49,005 nucleotides of DNA, from positions 1 to 49,005 of the forward strand of contig DASTBU010000156.1 in NCBI GenBank assembly GCA_035711845.1, in the 5' to 3' direction. Source of the DNA: DASTBU01 sp035711845 (GTDB lineage: Bacteria; Acidobacteriota; Vicinamibacteria; Vicinamibacterales; 2-12-FULL-66-21). Shown piece by piece: positions 18,362 to 27,244 of this stretch. Below the pieces are notes generated by a model. The model saw nothing but the letters and a program-made list of their open reading frames with translations. It was not told the origin of the DNA and searched no databases. Within the stretch, counting starts at the first letter, position 1. The number at the start of each line of letters is the position of its first letter. The position numbers and the translations under genes are program-made.

Positions 18362-19282
18362 TCAGGCTTCAGCGGCTCTTGCCGCCGATGCGGCCTTTTC
18401 GTACGACGCCGACAGCAGCAGCGTGACGGCGGCGTACAGAACGACGACGATGACGAGCCAGCGCACGGCGTAGAGCGGGAGCGACTTCACGATGTAGGCG
18501 GCCAGCAGAACGCCGGGAACGCCGCCGATTGCGAGGCCCAGCGCCACCCGGAGCGAATAGCTCCGCTCGCGGATGAAGCGAAGGCTGCCGATCGGCATGA
18601 GGAACGCGCAGGATCCCATCATGATGGGGAACGCCGCGGTCGGGTTCATTCCGAGCATGCTGACCAGGATCATGCACGGCGCGTAGAGCCCGATGCCCAG
18701 CGTCATCACCGCGCCCAGCAGGAAGTTGCCGGCGACCGCCATCGCGAGCTTGGGCCCGCGGACGCCGAGCGCCTCGCCGCCGCCGGGGAACAGATTGAGC
18801 TGCGTCATCAGCATCAGTGTTGCGGCCACCAGCAGCGCGATGCCCATGCCGATCTGCACCTTCCGTTTCGGCCAGCTGGCCACGACGCCCGCGCCGAGCC
18901 AGGCGCCCAGAACGGCGGCGACAATCATCGAGAACAGCGTGAGGATATCGACCGGGATGACAGACGTGAAGATGAAGGCCTGGGCGATGGTGGGGAGCGT
19001 GTGCCCGGCGTTGAGCGTGCCCGGGATGATTCGATCCGGCACCATCTGCTTCAACCTGAACACGGTGGTCGTGGTCGCGAACGAGCCGATACCGAGTGCG
19101 TCGAAGAAATTCGTGACCGCGCCGAGCCCGATCTGAAACAGGGATGGTGGCCGGGTGTCGGTCGCCGGCGAGATCTCGTGCGCCGGCGTGTTGCGCGCCT
19201 CCATGAAGGCCCTGGCCCAGCCGCCGATGTACACGATCGTCAGCGCGCCGAGTGCCGTGAGGAGGCCGGTAATTGGGTGCAT
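18362..19282 (-). CDS. TauE/SafE family (sulfite exporter-like) permease
   Basis: A 306-aa integral membrane protein with about eight predicted helices. The family repeats are visible: GAVTNFFDALGIGSFATTTT in the first half and GIGLYAPCMILVSMLGMNP in the second, each helix pair carrying conserved glycines and the acidic/polar residue. Family members export organic or inorganic sulfur anions, but the substrate here is unknown. It is followed by the S9 peptidase gene at 36 bp. Confidence 0.85.
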   Translation of the reverse strand: MHPITGLLTALGALTIVYIGGWARAFMEARNTPAHEISPATDTRPPSLFQIGLGAVTNFFDALGIGSFATTTTVFRLKQMVPDRIIPGTLNAGHTLPTIAQAFIFTSVIPVDILTLFSMIVAAVLGAWLGAGVVASWPKRKVQIGMGIALLVAATLMLMTQLNLFPGGGEALGVRGPKLAMAVAGNFLLGAVMTLGIGLYAPCMILVSMLGMNPTAAFPIMMGSCAFLMPIGSLRFIRERSYSLRVALGLAIGGVPGVLLAAYIVKSLPLYAVRWLVIVVVLYAAVTLLLSASYEKAASAARAAEA

Positions 19283-19365
19283 GTCGCCATCTCCGGTCGG
19301 GTGCGGTGCTGGCCTGGTCGGATGAGCGCCAAGAGTAATACGCCGGGCTCGCCGGGATCAACCGG

Positions 19366-19417
19366 CGATCGCGCGATCCCATGGCTCGATCGTTCGATCG
19401 CTCGATCGCTCGATCCC
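19366..19417. repeat. CGATCG-type tandem repeat in spacer
   Basis: The spacer between two minus-strand genes holds repeated CTCGATCG and TTCGATCG units, core at 19385-19417, each containing the palindrome CGATCG. It abuts the stop codon of the MBL-fold gene. No other feature is seen in this 136-bp spacer. Confidence 0.75.
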
Positions 19418-19418
19418 A

Positions 19419-20330
19419 TCACCCTTTGGCCTGGAGTTCGTCGTACGCCACCCCCAGGACGAAGCCGAGCGTGAGCCGCGGCGGCGCCGAGTGGCAGCCC
19501 TCGAAGCCGGCCAGCGTGTCGGCTTTCGCGATCTCGTCCTTCGAGCTTCCGGCCGCGATGCCCTTGCGCGCCTGGGACAGGACGGCGTCGAAGTAATCGC
19601 GCTGCCGCTGGAGGGCCTTGCGGTCGTGCGCCACCGGAAGGCCCGGCTTGCTGTGCCCGGCAATAAACGTCGTGTTGCCCGGCATGGCCTTCATCACGGC
19701 CTCGAGCACCGTGATCCAGTTCTGAATGGACGCGCCTCCAGGACGATCGACGAACGGGTGCATCTCGTGGAAAAGCAGGTCGCCCATGTGCGCGACGTCG
19801 GCCTGTTCGAAATGAATGACCGAATCGCCCCCCGTGTGCGCCGGCCCGTGGTGTCGCGCGGTGACGCGCTCGTTGCCGGCCTCCTCGGACCAGACGTCGG
19901 TGAACGTCGCGTCGGCCACGACAGGCGCAGGTTGATCGGCGGCAGTGAACTCCTTTTGCAGTTCCGGCACGCGCGCGTGCGCGACAATCTGCTTGGTCTT
20001 CTGCTTGAACACGCCGTTGCCGGCGGTGTGATCGGCATGATGGTGCGTGTTGAACAGCAGATCGATCCCGCGCGACGACTTCTGCCCGAGTCCGTCGAGG
20101 CACAGCTTCGCGGTGTCCGGGAACTGGGAATCGACTACGACGAGGGCGTCGGTGTGGACGAGCCAGCCGATCGTTCCACCCTTCCCAGTGAAGTAGCCCA
20201 CGTTGCGGCGGATGGTCTCGAACCGTGTGGCCGGACCGGCCGCGGTCTGCCAGGCGCGGAGCCGGGCGAATGGCAGGGAACCGAGGGCAACCGATGTCGT
20301 GGCAATGAACTGGCGGCGACTGACGGGCAT
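19419..20330 (-). CDS. Tat-exported MBL-fold metallo-hydrolase
   Basis: A 303-aa protein with a twin-arginine signal (SRRQFIATTSVALGSLPFA). The MBL metal motif is THHHADHTAGN with H96, H98, D100 and H101; further ligands include H in HHGPAHTGGDS. It resembles the SoxH-like / quinoprotein-relay group of periplasmic MBL proteins. The substrate is unknown. The start is ATG 20330, with GGAGG 5 nt upstream; a TTG codon one codon earlier is less likely. It diverges from the M16 peptidase gene over an 88-bp spacer. Confidence 0.87.
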   Translation of the reverse strand: MPVSRRQFIATTSVALGSLPFARLRAWQTAAGPATRFETIRRNVGYFTGKGGTIGWLVHTDALVVVDSQFPDTAKLCLDGLGQKSSRGIDLLFNTHHHADHTAGNGVFKQKTKQIVAHARVPELQKEFTAADQPAPVVADATFTDVWSEEAGNERVTARHHGPAHTGGDSVIHFEQADVAHMGDLLFHEMHPFVDRPGGASIQNWITVLEAVMKAMPGNTTFIAGHSKPGLPVAHDRKALQRQRDYFDAVLSQARKGIAAGSSKDEIAKADTLAGFEGCHSAPPRLTLGFVLGVAYDELQAKG

Positions 20331-20418
20331 CAAGCCTCCTCTTCGTGTGAGGTCAGTGTAATGCGACTTCTACTGCGTCCGGCGCTTTCCCCCCGACGCC
20401 TATCCCGTCGGAAGCCGC

Positions 20419-23292
20419 GTGCAGTACATTGGGGGCATGTTCAGCCGTGCCGTTGGTCGCCCTTTGTCGGCAGCTCTCGCCGTAACCCTCGCGCTTGCCG
20501 TCTGTCCGCCCGCCGGTCTGGCCCAGGCGGTGCAGCAGCCAGCCCAACCAGCGTTCGCGCCGACCGAGCGCATCCCGTTCGATCCGGCGGTCACCCTGGC
20601 GACCCTGCCGAACGGACTGCGGTACTACATCCGCCGGAACGGCCGGCCGGAGAAGCGCGTGATGCTGCAGCTGGCCGTCAAGGCGGGGTCGGTGGACGAG
20701 GCCGACGACCAGCAGGGACTCGCGCACTTCCTGGAGCACATGGCGTTCAACGGCACGAAGCGGTTCAAGGCAGGTGAGCTGATTGCCGCGCTCGAATCGA
20801 CGGGCTCGCGGTTGGGGCCGCACGTGAACGCGTACACCTCCTTCGACGAAACCGTCTACATGTTCCAGTTGCCGACCGATCGCGAGGGGGTGGTCGAGAA
20901 GGGCATGCAGGCGCTCGCGGATTTCGCCGGCGGCATGACGCTGGATCCGAAGGAGATCGACAAGGAACGCGGCGTGGTGATCGAAGAATGGCGCGGCGGC
21001 CTTGGCGTGGGCGCGCGGCTTCGCGATCAGCAGATTCCGATCCTCTATCACCTGTCGAAGTACGCCGAGCGCCTGCCGATCGGGAAGCCCGAGGTGCTCA
21101 AGAGCTTCACGCCGGCGCAGCTCGAGTCCTTCTACACGAAATGGTACCGGCCGGATCGCATGGCCGTCGTGGTCGTCGGCGACATCGAGCCCGAGCAGAT
21201 GGCATCGCTCATCGCGGGTGAGTTCGGCGCGCTGCCCAGGCCGACGACGCCTGCGCCGGAGCGGAAGTACGACGTGCCGCTTCCGCCGGAGATGCTCGTG
21301 AAGGTGGCGACGGATCCCGAGGCGACGCAGTCGTCGGTCTCCATCATCCGCAAGCGCCCGAGCGAACGGAGCGAGACGGTTGCCGACTACCGGGCCTCGC
21401 TCGTCCGCAGCCTGGTTTCGCAGATGCTCAACGAGCGTTTCGACGAGATCGCGCGAAAACCGGAGGCCCCCTTCCTGGGCGCCGGCGCGTTCGACAGCAG
21501 TCTGTCCCCGAGCGTCACCACGTTCACGCTCGGCGCCGGCGTGCAGGACGGCAAGATCGAGGCGGGCCTGGCGGCGCTCCAGATCGAGTCCAACCGTGTC
21601 AAGCAGCACGGGTTCGGCGCGGCGGAGCTCGATCGCGCGAGAAAGTGGATGGTCGCCAGCTACGACCGCGCCTACAACGAGCGCGACAAGAGCGAGAGCG
21701 GCGCGTACGTTCGGGAATACGTGAGTCACTTCCTGCTCGGCGAGCCCAGCCCGGGCATCGAGTACGAGTTTCGTCTCGCACAGCAGGTCGTGCCGGCCAT
21801 CACCGCGGCCGAGGTCGCCGATGCCGCGCGGGTCCTGTTCGCCGATACCAGCCGCGCGGTGATCGCGGTGTCGCCGCAGAAGCCCGGGCTCGCAATCCCG
21901 ATGGAGACGGACCTCCGTGCCGCCCTGAAAGCGGCGGACAGCGTTGCCGTGCTGCCGTGGAGCGATACGACCATCGCAAGCGAGCTGATGGCCAAGGTCC
22001 CCGATCCGGGCGAGGTGGTTGGCCGACGGGAGATCCCCGAGCTCGGTGTGACCATCGTCCGCTTTCGCAATGGCCTCGAAGCCTGGCTGAAGCCGACGGA
22101 CTTCAAGAACGACCAGGTGCTGTTCTCGCTGACGGCGCCAGGCGGCAGCTCGCTGACCGGGCCCGACAAGTTCGTCGAGGCGCAGCTGGCGACGGCGTTC
22201 GCGTCGCTCTCGGGCGCCGGTGGGCATCGCGCGGTCGACCTCGAGAAGCTGCTGGCGGGCAAGCTCGCCTTTGCGAGCGCGGCGATCGGCCTCTCCTCGC
22301 ACGGTATTTCGGGCTCGAGCTCGCCCGCGCACCTCGAGACCGCGCTGCAGCTGCTCAACCTGAGGTTTACGGCGCCAGGCGACGACTCGGAGGCATTCGC
22401 ACTGCTGAAGCGCCAGCTCGAGGCCGCGTTGATCAACCGCGACAGGAACCCGGGCGTTGCCTTCAGCGACAAGATCGCCGCCGTGAATACGATGGGCCAC
22501 TACTCGTCGACACCGCTGACCGCCGATCGAATCGCGACGCTCGATCGCGCGGCCATGGTCGAAATCTACAAGGCGCGCTTTTCGAACGCGGCCGACTTCA
22601 CATTCTTCATGGTGGGAGCATTCACGGTGGATCAGGCGGTCCCCCTGGTTGCGCGTTACGTGGGCTCGCTTCCGTCCGCCCTGGTCCGCACCAGCACATA
22701 CAAGGATGTCGGCCTCGCCTTCCCCGCCTCCGTCCAGCGCGCCACCGTCGTCAAGGGCCGGGAACCGAAGGCGCAGACCGCCTTGAGCTATTTCGCCGAC
22801 CCGCCGCTCGACGAGAACGAGCAGAGCCGTGTCGAGGCGGCCACAGAGGTGCTGGAGATCGCGTTGCGCGACATCCTCCGGGAAGAGCTGGGCGAGACGT
22901 ACGGCGTGTCGGTCGGGCGATCGCAGCCGCTGCCGCAGCGCGGTTCCGCGTGGATCTCGATCGGCTTCACGGCGTCGCCCGACAACGTCGATCGGCTGAT
23001 CGGGCGCGTTCAGCAGGAGATCGAGCGCCTTCAGAAGGAGGGGCCGTCGGACGATTTGGCCACCAGGGCCCGGGAGAGCGCGCGCCGCGCGCACGAAATC
23101 GAGCTCAGGGAGAACGGCTACTGGCTCGGCCGGCTGCAGTCCGCGGTGCTGCTGCAGCGCGATCCGCTCCTGATCCTGCGTCGCTTCGAGCGTATCGATG
23201 CGATCACCCCCGCGAACCTGCACGAGATCTTCAGGAGATATTTTCCGAAGGATCGCTACACCGTCGTCACGTTGTTGCCAGAGAAGCTCTGA
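20419..23292 (+). CDS. M16 family (insulinase/pitrilysin-type) zinc metallopeptidase
   Basis: A 957-aa secreted peptidase with an N-terminal signal (hydrophobic LSAALAVTLALAVCP, cleavage near LAQA). The inverted zinc motif HFLEH (H103, E106, H107) and the distal ligand E183 in KERGVVIEE are present, with family spacing. The protein contains two M16 halves; the second lacks the zinc motif, as usual. It resembles 'PqqL-like' exported M16 peptidases. The start is GTG 20419 or ATG 20437; both keep the signal peptide. The next gene starts 5 bp after the stop. Confidence 0.92.
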   Translation: MQYIGGMFSRAVGRPLSAALAVTLALAVCPPAGLAQAVQQPAQPAFAPTERIPFDPAVTLATLPNGLRYYIRRNGRPEKRVMLQLAVKAGSVDEADDQQGLAHFLEHMAFNGTKRFKAGELIAALESTGSRLGPHVNAYTSFDETVYMFQLPTDREGVVEKGMQALADFAGGMTLDPKEIDKERGVVIEEWRGGLGVGARLRDQQIPILYHLSKYAERLPIGKPEVLKSFTPAQLESFYTKWYRPDRMAVVVVGDIEPEQMASLIAGEFGALPRPTTPAPERKYDVPLPPEMLVKVATDPEATQSSVSIIRKRPSERSETVADYRASLVRSLVSQMLNERFDEIARKPEAPFLGAGAFDSSLSPSVTTFTLGAGVQDGKIEAGLAALQIESNRVKQHGFGAAELDRARKWMVASYDRAYNERDKSESGAYVREYVSHFLLGEPSPGIEYEFRLAQQVVPAITAAEVADAARVLFADTSRAVIAVSPQKPGLAIPMETDLRAALKAADSVAVLPWSDTTIASELMAKVPDPGEVVGRREIPELGVTIVRFRNGLEAWLKPTDFKNDQVLFSLTAPGGSSLTGPDKFVEAQLATAFASLSGAGGHRAVDLEKLLAGKLAFASAAIGLSSHGISGSSSPAHLETALQLLNLRFTAPGDDSEAFALLKRQLEAALINRDRNPGVAFSDKIAAVNTMGHYSSTPLTADRIATLDRAAMVEIYKARFSNAADFTFFMVGAFTVDQAVPLVARYVGSLPSALVRTSTYKDVGLAFPASVQRATVVKGREPKAQTALSYFADPPLDENEQSRVEAATEVLEIALRDILREELGETYGVSVGRSQPLPQRGSAWISIGFTASPDNVDRLIGRVQQEIERLQKEGPSDDLATRARESARRAHEIELRENGYWLGRLQSAVLLQRDPLLILRRFERIDAITPANLHEIFRRYFPKDRYTVVTLLPEKL

Positions 23293-23297
23293 CGGGC

Positions 23298-24788
23298 ATG
23301 ATTCGGCAGCCGCTCCGCGCGCATCCTCACCTGCTCGAGGTCAGCGCCTGGCCCTGGCTGGAGCGCCTCTCGCGGCTGCACGGGGGCCACACGACCCTTG
23401 CCGACGTGCCGGGAGTCGAGTGGAACAGGCTGGCCGATCCGGGCTTCGACCTCATCTACCTGATGGGGGTCTGGCGGCGCAGCAGCATCGGCCGCGATAT
23501 CGCCCGCAGGCATCCGGAGCTCCAGCGCGAGTACAGCGCGGCCCTTCCTGACTGGTCCGCCGAGGACGTGGCCGGATCGCCGTACTCGATCGCCGACTAC
23601 GTACCTGACGAGCGGATGGGCGGCTGGCAGGGCCTCGGCGCGGCTCGGCGAGCGTTGAACGCCCGTGGCGTCCGGCTGATGCTGGATTTCGTTCCCAACC
23701 ACACGGGCTTCGATCATCCGTGGGTCCTGCAGCATCCGGATCGATACGTGACCGGCACGGCCGACGATCACCGGACGCGGCCCGGCGAGTTTCGTCACGT
23801 CGGCGATCGTTTCATCGCGTGCGGTCGCGATTCCTTCTTTCCGCCGTGGACCGACAGCGCGCAGCTGAACTACTTCAACCCCGACACGCGGAGGGCGATG
23901 GTGGGCGTGCTGAAGGAGCTCTCCGCTCGCTGCGACGGCGTTCGCTGCGACATGGCCATGCTGCCGCTGAACGACGTGTTCGAGCAGGTCTGGCGTCCCA
24001 CCCTGCGCCACAACTGGCCGCGGCCCCAGGAAGAATTCTGGCCCCAGGCGGTTCGCCAGGCCCCGGCGCTCGTCTATCTCGCCGAGGTGTACTGGGACCT
24101 CGAATCGACGCTGCAGCGGCAGGGCTTTCATTTCACGTATGACAAGCGGCTGCTCGATCGCCTCCGCGCCGGAAGTGCGCATGGCGTGCGGCTGCACCTG
24201 ACGGCGGAGGCTTCGTATCAGGATCGCCTGGCGCGCTTTCTCGAGAATCACGACGAGCCGCGGAGCGCGGCGGTCTTCCTCGATCGTCTGCCCGCGGCGG
24301 CGGTGCTCGTCGCCACGCAGCTCGGGCTTCGGTTCTACTTCGACGGACAGCTGACCGGGGCGCGTCTACGAGCGCCCGTCCAGCTCGGTCGCTGGCCCGA
24401 TGAGCGGCTGGACGAGGGCGTGCGGCACCTGTATGGCCGCCTGTTGCGAGAGACGGACGGTCCGCTCTTTCACACAGGGACCTGGAGGATGGTTGACGTG
24501 TCGAGCGCCGGCGACGACAGCTACCACCACCTGGTGGCCTGCAGTTGGCGTCTCGAGGATCGACTCGCGGTCGTGGTGGTCAATCTGGGACACGCGACCG
24601 CGGAGGGGCGTCTCGCGATTGCGGCCGACGCGCCCCTTTCGACGCCGATCGAGTTCAGGGATGTGCTCAGCGATGTCACCTATCATTGCACGCACGAGTC
24701 TCTACGGACGTCGGGCCTCCATGTCACGCTGCCGGCGGGACAGGGGCAACTGCTGCAGCCCACGAGCCTCGCGAGCTCGCAACGCTGA
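23298..24788 (+). CDS. GH13 alpha-amylase family protein
   Basis: A 496-aa protein with all four GH13 regions: DFVPNH at 130-135, DGVRCDMAM with nucleophile D218, AEVYWD with acid/base E263, and FLENHDEPR with D319. No signal peptide is seen, so it is probably cytoplasmic. The N-terminal part (LDVPGVEWNRLADPGFDLIY-like stretch and WRRSSIGRDIARRHPE) fits a small GH13 group with a GFDxxxLMGVW motif; the exact substrate is unknown. ATG 23298 lies 5 bp after the peptidase stop, with GACGGG upstream. Peptidase and glycosidase are thus probably co-transcribed, an uncommon pair. Confidence 0.88.
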   Translation: MIRQPLRAHPHLLEVSAWPWLERLSRLHGGHTTLADVPGVEWNRLADPGFDLIYLMGVWRRSSIGRDIARRHPELQREYSAALPDWSAEDVAGSPYSIADYVPDERMGGWQGLGAARRALNARGVRLMLDFVPNHTGFDHPWVLQHPDRYVTGTADDHRTRPGEFRHVGDRFIACGRDSFFPPWTDSAQLNYFNPDTRRAMVGVLKELSARCDGVRCDMAMLPLNDVFEQVWRPTLRHNWPRPQEEFWPQAVRQAPALVYLAEVYWDLESTLQRQGFHFTYDKRLLDRLRAGSAHGVRLHLTAEASYQDRLARFLENHDEPRSAAVFLDRLPAAAVLVATQLGLRFYFDGQLTGARLRAPVQLGRWPDERLDEGVRHLYGRLLRETDGPLFHTGTWRMVDVSSAGDDSYHHLVACSWRLEDRLAVVVVNLGHATAEGRLAIAADAPLSTPIEFRDVLSDVTYHCTHESLRTSGLHVTLPAGQGQLLQPTSLASSQR

Positions 24789-25220
24789 TCTTTGAATGCG
24801 CATGCGCCGGGCAGCTGCGAGGCGAACACGGGCGCGAGCGGCACGGCGCCGGGTGACTCGGCCCGAGCCACTTCATAAGAGATCCAACATGGCGCTACAC
24901 TATTCCAAAAGGCTGTGGTGCTGACGTTTGAGGACGATGACGCCCATCTCGACGACCACGACGATCACGATGGTCTGTTGGCCGGCTTTCGTCGTGATCC
25001 TCGTGAACTTCGCGATCGTCGTTTGTCGACGTAGCGTGTTGCCGTCACGTCGACGCAACTGACGTTCGGTTCAGCGCGGCTGACGAGCGACCGCATCCGC
25101 CCGGGGCTGTGGAGGCAGACCCGCAACACCGACGTCGAGTGGAGACCTTGCAGAAGAAGCGATTGCGACGGACCGCGCGGCGCACCGCCGGTGAACCAGT
25201 GCGGTAGGCGGACGAGAGAG
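24789..25220. other. 432-bp stretch with no convincing gene
   Basis: Codon bias typical of the neighbours is lost here. The only items noted are a short frame at 24937-25062 with a possible membrane helix and an Asp/His-rich frame next to it (DDDAHLDDHDDHDG). No terminator with a T-run, tRNA or IS end was found. It could be decayed coding DNA. Confidence 0.5.
24937..25062 (+). CDS. Possible 41-aa single-pass membrane protein
   Basis: ATG 24937 opens a 41-codon frame. It has a Thr-rich start (STTTTIT), one hydrophobic stretch long enough for a membrane helix (PAFVVILVNFAIVV) and a basic tail (CRRSVLPSRRRN), which would fit an N-out, C-in small protein. GAGG lies only 3 nt upstream, so the ribosome site is poor. 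I do not recognise it. It may be chance in an otherwise empty stretch. Confidence 0.22.
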   Translation: MTPISTTTTITMVCWPAFVVILVNFAIVVCRRSVLPSRRRN

Positions 25221-25523
25221 ATGTCCCCCACGCCACCCGATTGGCCGTTCGATCAAGCCCCCAACGTCGCGGCGATTTCGGACGCGGCCGTGGTCCACGG
25301 GAATGCGCCGATCCTGCGGGTCGTGCATTACTCCGACGATCACTCGTGGGCATTCCTGTCGGGCGGCCAGGTCGACGTCGCGCAGGGCAAAGTCATTGGT
25401 ATGGGTACAGCGCTCCGAAAGGATCCAACCCTTCGCGACATCGCCAATCTCGCCCCCGGCTGGACGGCGTCGCGAGACCGCGTCGGCGGTGCGTGGCGAT
25501 GTCAGGCCGATCCAGACGTCTAG
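25221..25523 (+). CDS. Small conserved-looking hypothetical protein
   Basis: A 100-aa cytoplasmic protein without signal peptide. It begins with a Pro-rich PPDWPFDQAPNVAAISDAAV and continues with ILRVVHYSDDHSWAFLSG, a DVAQGKVIGMGTALRKDPTL helix, and the closing LAPGWTASRDRVGGAWRC. This order (PFDxPPN, HDxxDxxWQF, LxxLxxxDPxLxxLADLPxGW, R..GG.W) recalls a widespread but uncharacterised family, somewhat like DUF2185. I give no function. The start is set at ATG 25221 (AGAGAG upstream); a GTG/ATG-type extension to 25191 is possible. A GNAT gene follows 36 bp later. Confidence 0.65.
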   Translation: MSPTPPDWPFDQAPNVAAISDAAVVHGNAPILRVVHYSDDHSWAFLSGGQVDVAQGKVIGMGTALRKDPTLRDIANLAPGWTASRDRVGGAWRCQADPDV

Positions 25524-25559
25524 CGAGGCTGCGCCTCAAATAGTCAGTGAGGGACGCGG

Positions 25560-26135
25560 ATGAACGACACGGGTGGCACCCGTCAGTACAGAATCGTCGC
25601 GGCGAGACCGCGCGACCTGCCTGCGATAGGCGCCATAGAGCTCGCCGCCGCCAGGCTTCTGGCAGGGTACGCCCCCGATACGGTTCTCAACGAGATGACG
25701 AGCGAGCAGGAACTGCGCGATGCCCAGCGCCACGGCCGTCTCTGGGTTGCCCTCGCAGGCGATATTCCCGTGGGGTTTGCGCTCGTCGAGATCCTCGAGC
25801 CCAACGCCGCCCACCTCGAGGAGATCGACGTTCACCCCGATCACGGCCGTCGAGGTCTTGGCAGGCGGCTCATGGCCGAGGTGTGTAGCTGGGCCGTCGA
25901 GCGCAAGTGTCCAGCCCTGACGCTGACCACCTTTCGCGACGTCCCATGGAACATGCCTTTCTATGCGGGGCTCGGTTTCGAGGAGATTCCGCCAGGCGCA
26001 CTCACCCCTGCGCTGAGAGCTGTTCTTCAGGATGAGGCTCGTCGCGGTCTCGATCCTGCGCGCAGGGTCGCCATGCGATGGTGCGCGCCGGTGAGCTGTG
26101 TTCCACACGTCGCAGCAGACAGCGGTTCAGTGTAA
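25560..26135 (+). CDS. GNAT family N-acetyltransferase
   Basis: A 191-aa acetyltransferase. The acetyl-CoA pyrophosphate-binding motif A is VHPDHGRRGLGRRLM (residues 91-105), preceded by the beta-strand LEEIDV. The C-terminal half (NMPFYAGLGFEEIP) is the usual GNAT motif B. The substrate cannot be told. Start ATG 25560 has GAGGGA 5 nt upstream. The last 35 residues extend past the core and are Arg-rich. Confidence 0.9.
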   Translation: MNDTGGTRQYRIVAARPRDLPAIGAIELAAARLLAGYAPDTVLNEMTSEQELRDAQRHGRLWVALAGDIPVGFALVEILEPNAAHLEEIDVHPDHGRRGLGRRLMAEVCSWAVERKCPALTLTTFRDVPWNMPFYAGLGFEEIPPGALTPALRAVLQDEARRGLDPARRVAMRWCAPVSCVPHVAADSGSV

Positions 26136-26223
26136 CTGCGGCTGGGGCCGAACTGCCCGACGCTCGGTCATCGCGATCTGGTCGACTTTCGGCGAATCGG
26201 AACGTTGGAGGAGGTGACGGTCG

Positions 26224-26691
26224 ATGTTTGCTCCGGCCTCGATTGATCTGAGAGGCGGGTTCGTGATTTCCGCCTCACTCGACACGGCCTTCGAGCTCTT
26301 CTCGCCCGAGGGTGAGAGGCTGTGGGTCCCTGGCTGGAACCCGGAGCTCCTGCATCCAGCGGGAGTGGCGTGGGCGCGCGGCCTGATCTTCAGGACGCAG
26401 GAGGAGCTGGGCGAGGCTGTCTGGGTCGTGACCGGGCTCGATCGAGAGCGCCATGAAGTCGAGTACTGCCGCGTCGAGCCGCGTCGATACGTGGCGAGGG
26501 TGCGAGTGCACTGCAGAGCCCTGGGCGCCGCCCAGACGGAGGCCGGTGTCGGCTACACATTCGTGGGCCTCTCCGAGCCCGGCAACCGGGAAATCGCCGG
26601 CATGTCCGAAACGGCGTTCGACGAGAAGATGAAGCGCTGGGAGAAATGGATTGGCGCCTACCTGGCGGAGGCCGGGCCGATCGATCGCTGA
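26224..26691 (+). CDS. SRPBCC (START/Bet v1-like) superfamily protein, tentative
   Basis: A 155-aa protein without signal peptide. The beginning GGFVISASLDTAFELFSPEGERLWVPGW matches the pattern of polyketide-cyclase/START-like domains, where a strand is followed by a helix with FxLFTPxGExxWVPGW. Later strands alternate regularly and a long C-terminal helix (FDEKMKRWEKWIGAYL) closes the pocket. The ligand is unknown. A very strong Shine-Dalgarno, GGAGGAGGTG at 26207-26216, fixes the start at ATG 26224. Confidence 0.65.
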   Translation: MFAPASIDLRGGFVISASLDTAFELFSPEGERLWVPGWNPELLHPAGVAWARGLIFRTQEELGEAVWVVTGLDRERHEVEYCRVEPRRYVARVRVHCRALGAAQTEAGVGYTFVGLSEPGNREIAGMSETAFDEKMKRWEKWIGAYLAEAGPIDR

Positions 26692-26733
26692 GCGATGGAT
26701 CTTCTGTCAACCAGCAATCAAACGGAGTGCCAG

Positions 26734-27192
26734 ATGACCGGGAAAACATTCCGGACCACCCTCGTGCGAGAGGGGGCGATGTGTGCCATCCCGCTGACCT
26801 TCGATCCCAAGGCCGTATTCGGCAAGGTGCGCGCACCAGTCAAGGTGACTCTCAATGGCTACACGTACCGAAGCACCATCGCGGCAATGGGAGGCCCGCC
26901 CTGCATTCCACTGCGGAAGGACCACCGGGAGGCGGCAGGATTAGTGGGGGGCGAGACGCTCGAAATCCGGCTCGAGCTCGATACCGAAGCGCGGGTGGTC
27001 AAGCCTCCTGCCGACCTCGTGAAGGCGCTGAAGGGGAGACCGCCCGCCTGGGATCGATGGCGGGAGCTGAGCTACACCCACCAGCGGGAGCACGTAGAGT
27101 CCATTGAAGGAGCAAAAACTCCCCAAACGCGTGCGCACCGCCTGGAGCGTTCAGCGGAGGCGATCCGGTCGATGCCGAAACGACGGCGATAG
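26734..27192 (+). CDS. DUF1905 / YdeI-OmpD-associated family protein
   Basis: A 152-aa protein. The N-terminal DUF1905 beta-barrel (FRTTLVREGAMCAIPLTFD to LRKDHREAAGL and GETLEIRLELD) is followed by the short YdeI-type helical segment (RELSYTHQREHVESIEGAK, then TRAHRLERSAEAIR). Family members are linked to stress and peptide resistance, but the mechanism is unknown. I chose ATG 26734, because GGAG lies 8 nt upstream and the family begins here; ATG 26695 would add 13 residues and start 3 bp after the previous stop. Confidence 0.8.
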   Translation: MTGKTFRTTLVREGAMCAIPLTFDPKAVFGKVRAPVKVTLNGYTYRSTIAAMGGPPCIPLRKDHREAAGLVGGETLEIRLELDTEARVVKPPADLVKALKGRPPAWDRWRELSYTHQREHVESIEGAKTPQTRAHRLERSAEAIRSMPKRRR

Positions 27193-27244
27193 CGGCTGGC
27201 CGGGCATCTCGATGGGGAGCGCCCGGCCGACGGTCAGGACGAGG

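Noticed and set aside
20353..23223. 956-aa open frame on the minus strand
   Set aside because: It is the antisense of the M16 peptidase gene. Its composition is Arg/His/Gln-rich without any motif, as expected from a GC-rich shadow frame.
21645..23297. 550-residue N-terminal extension of the GH13 protein
   Set aside because: It is an alternate frame of the M16 gene. ATG 23298 gives the family N-terminus.
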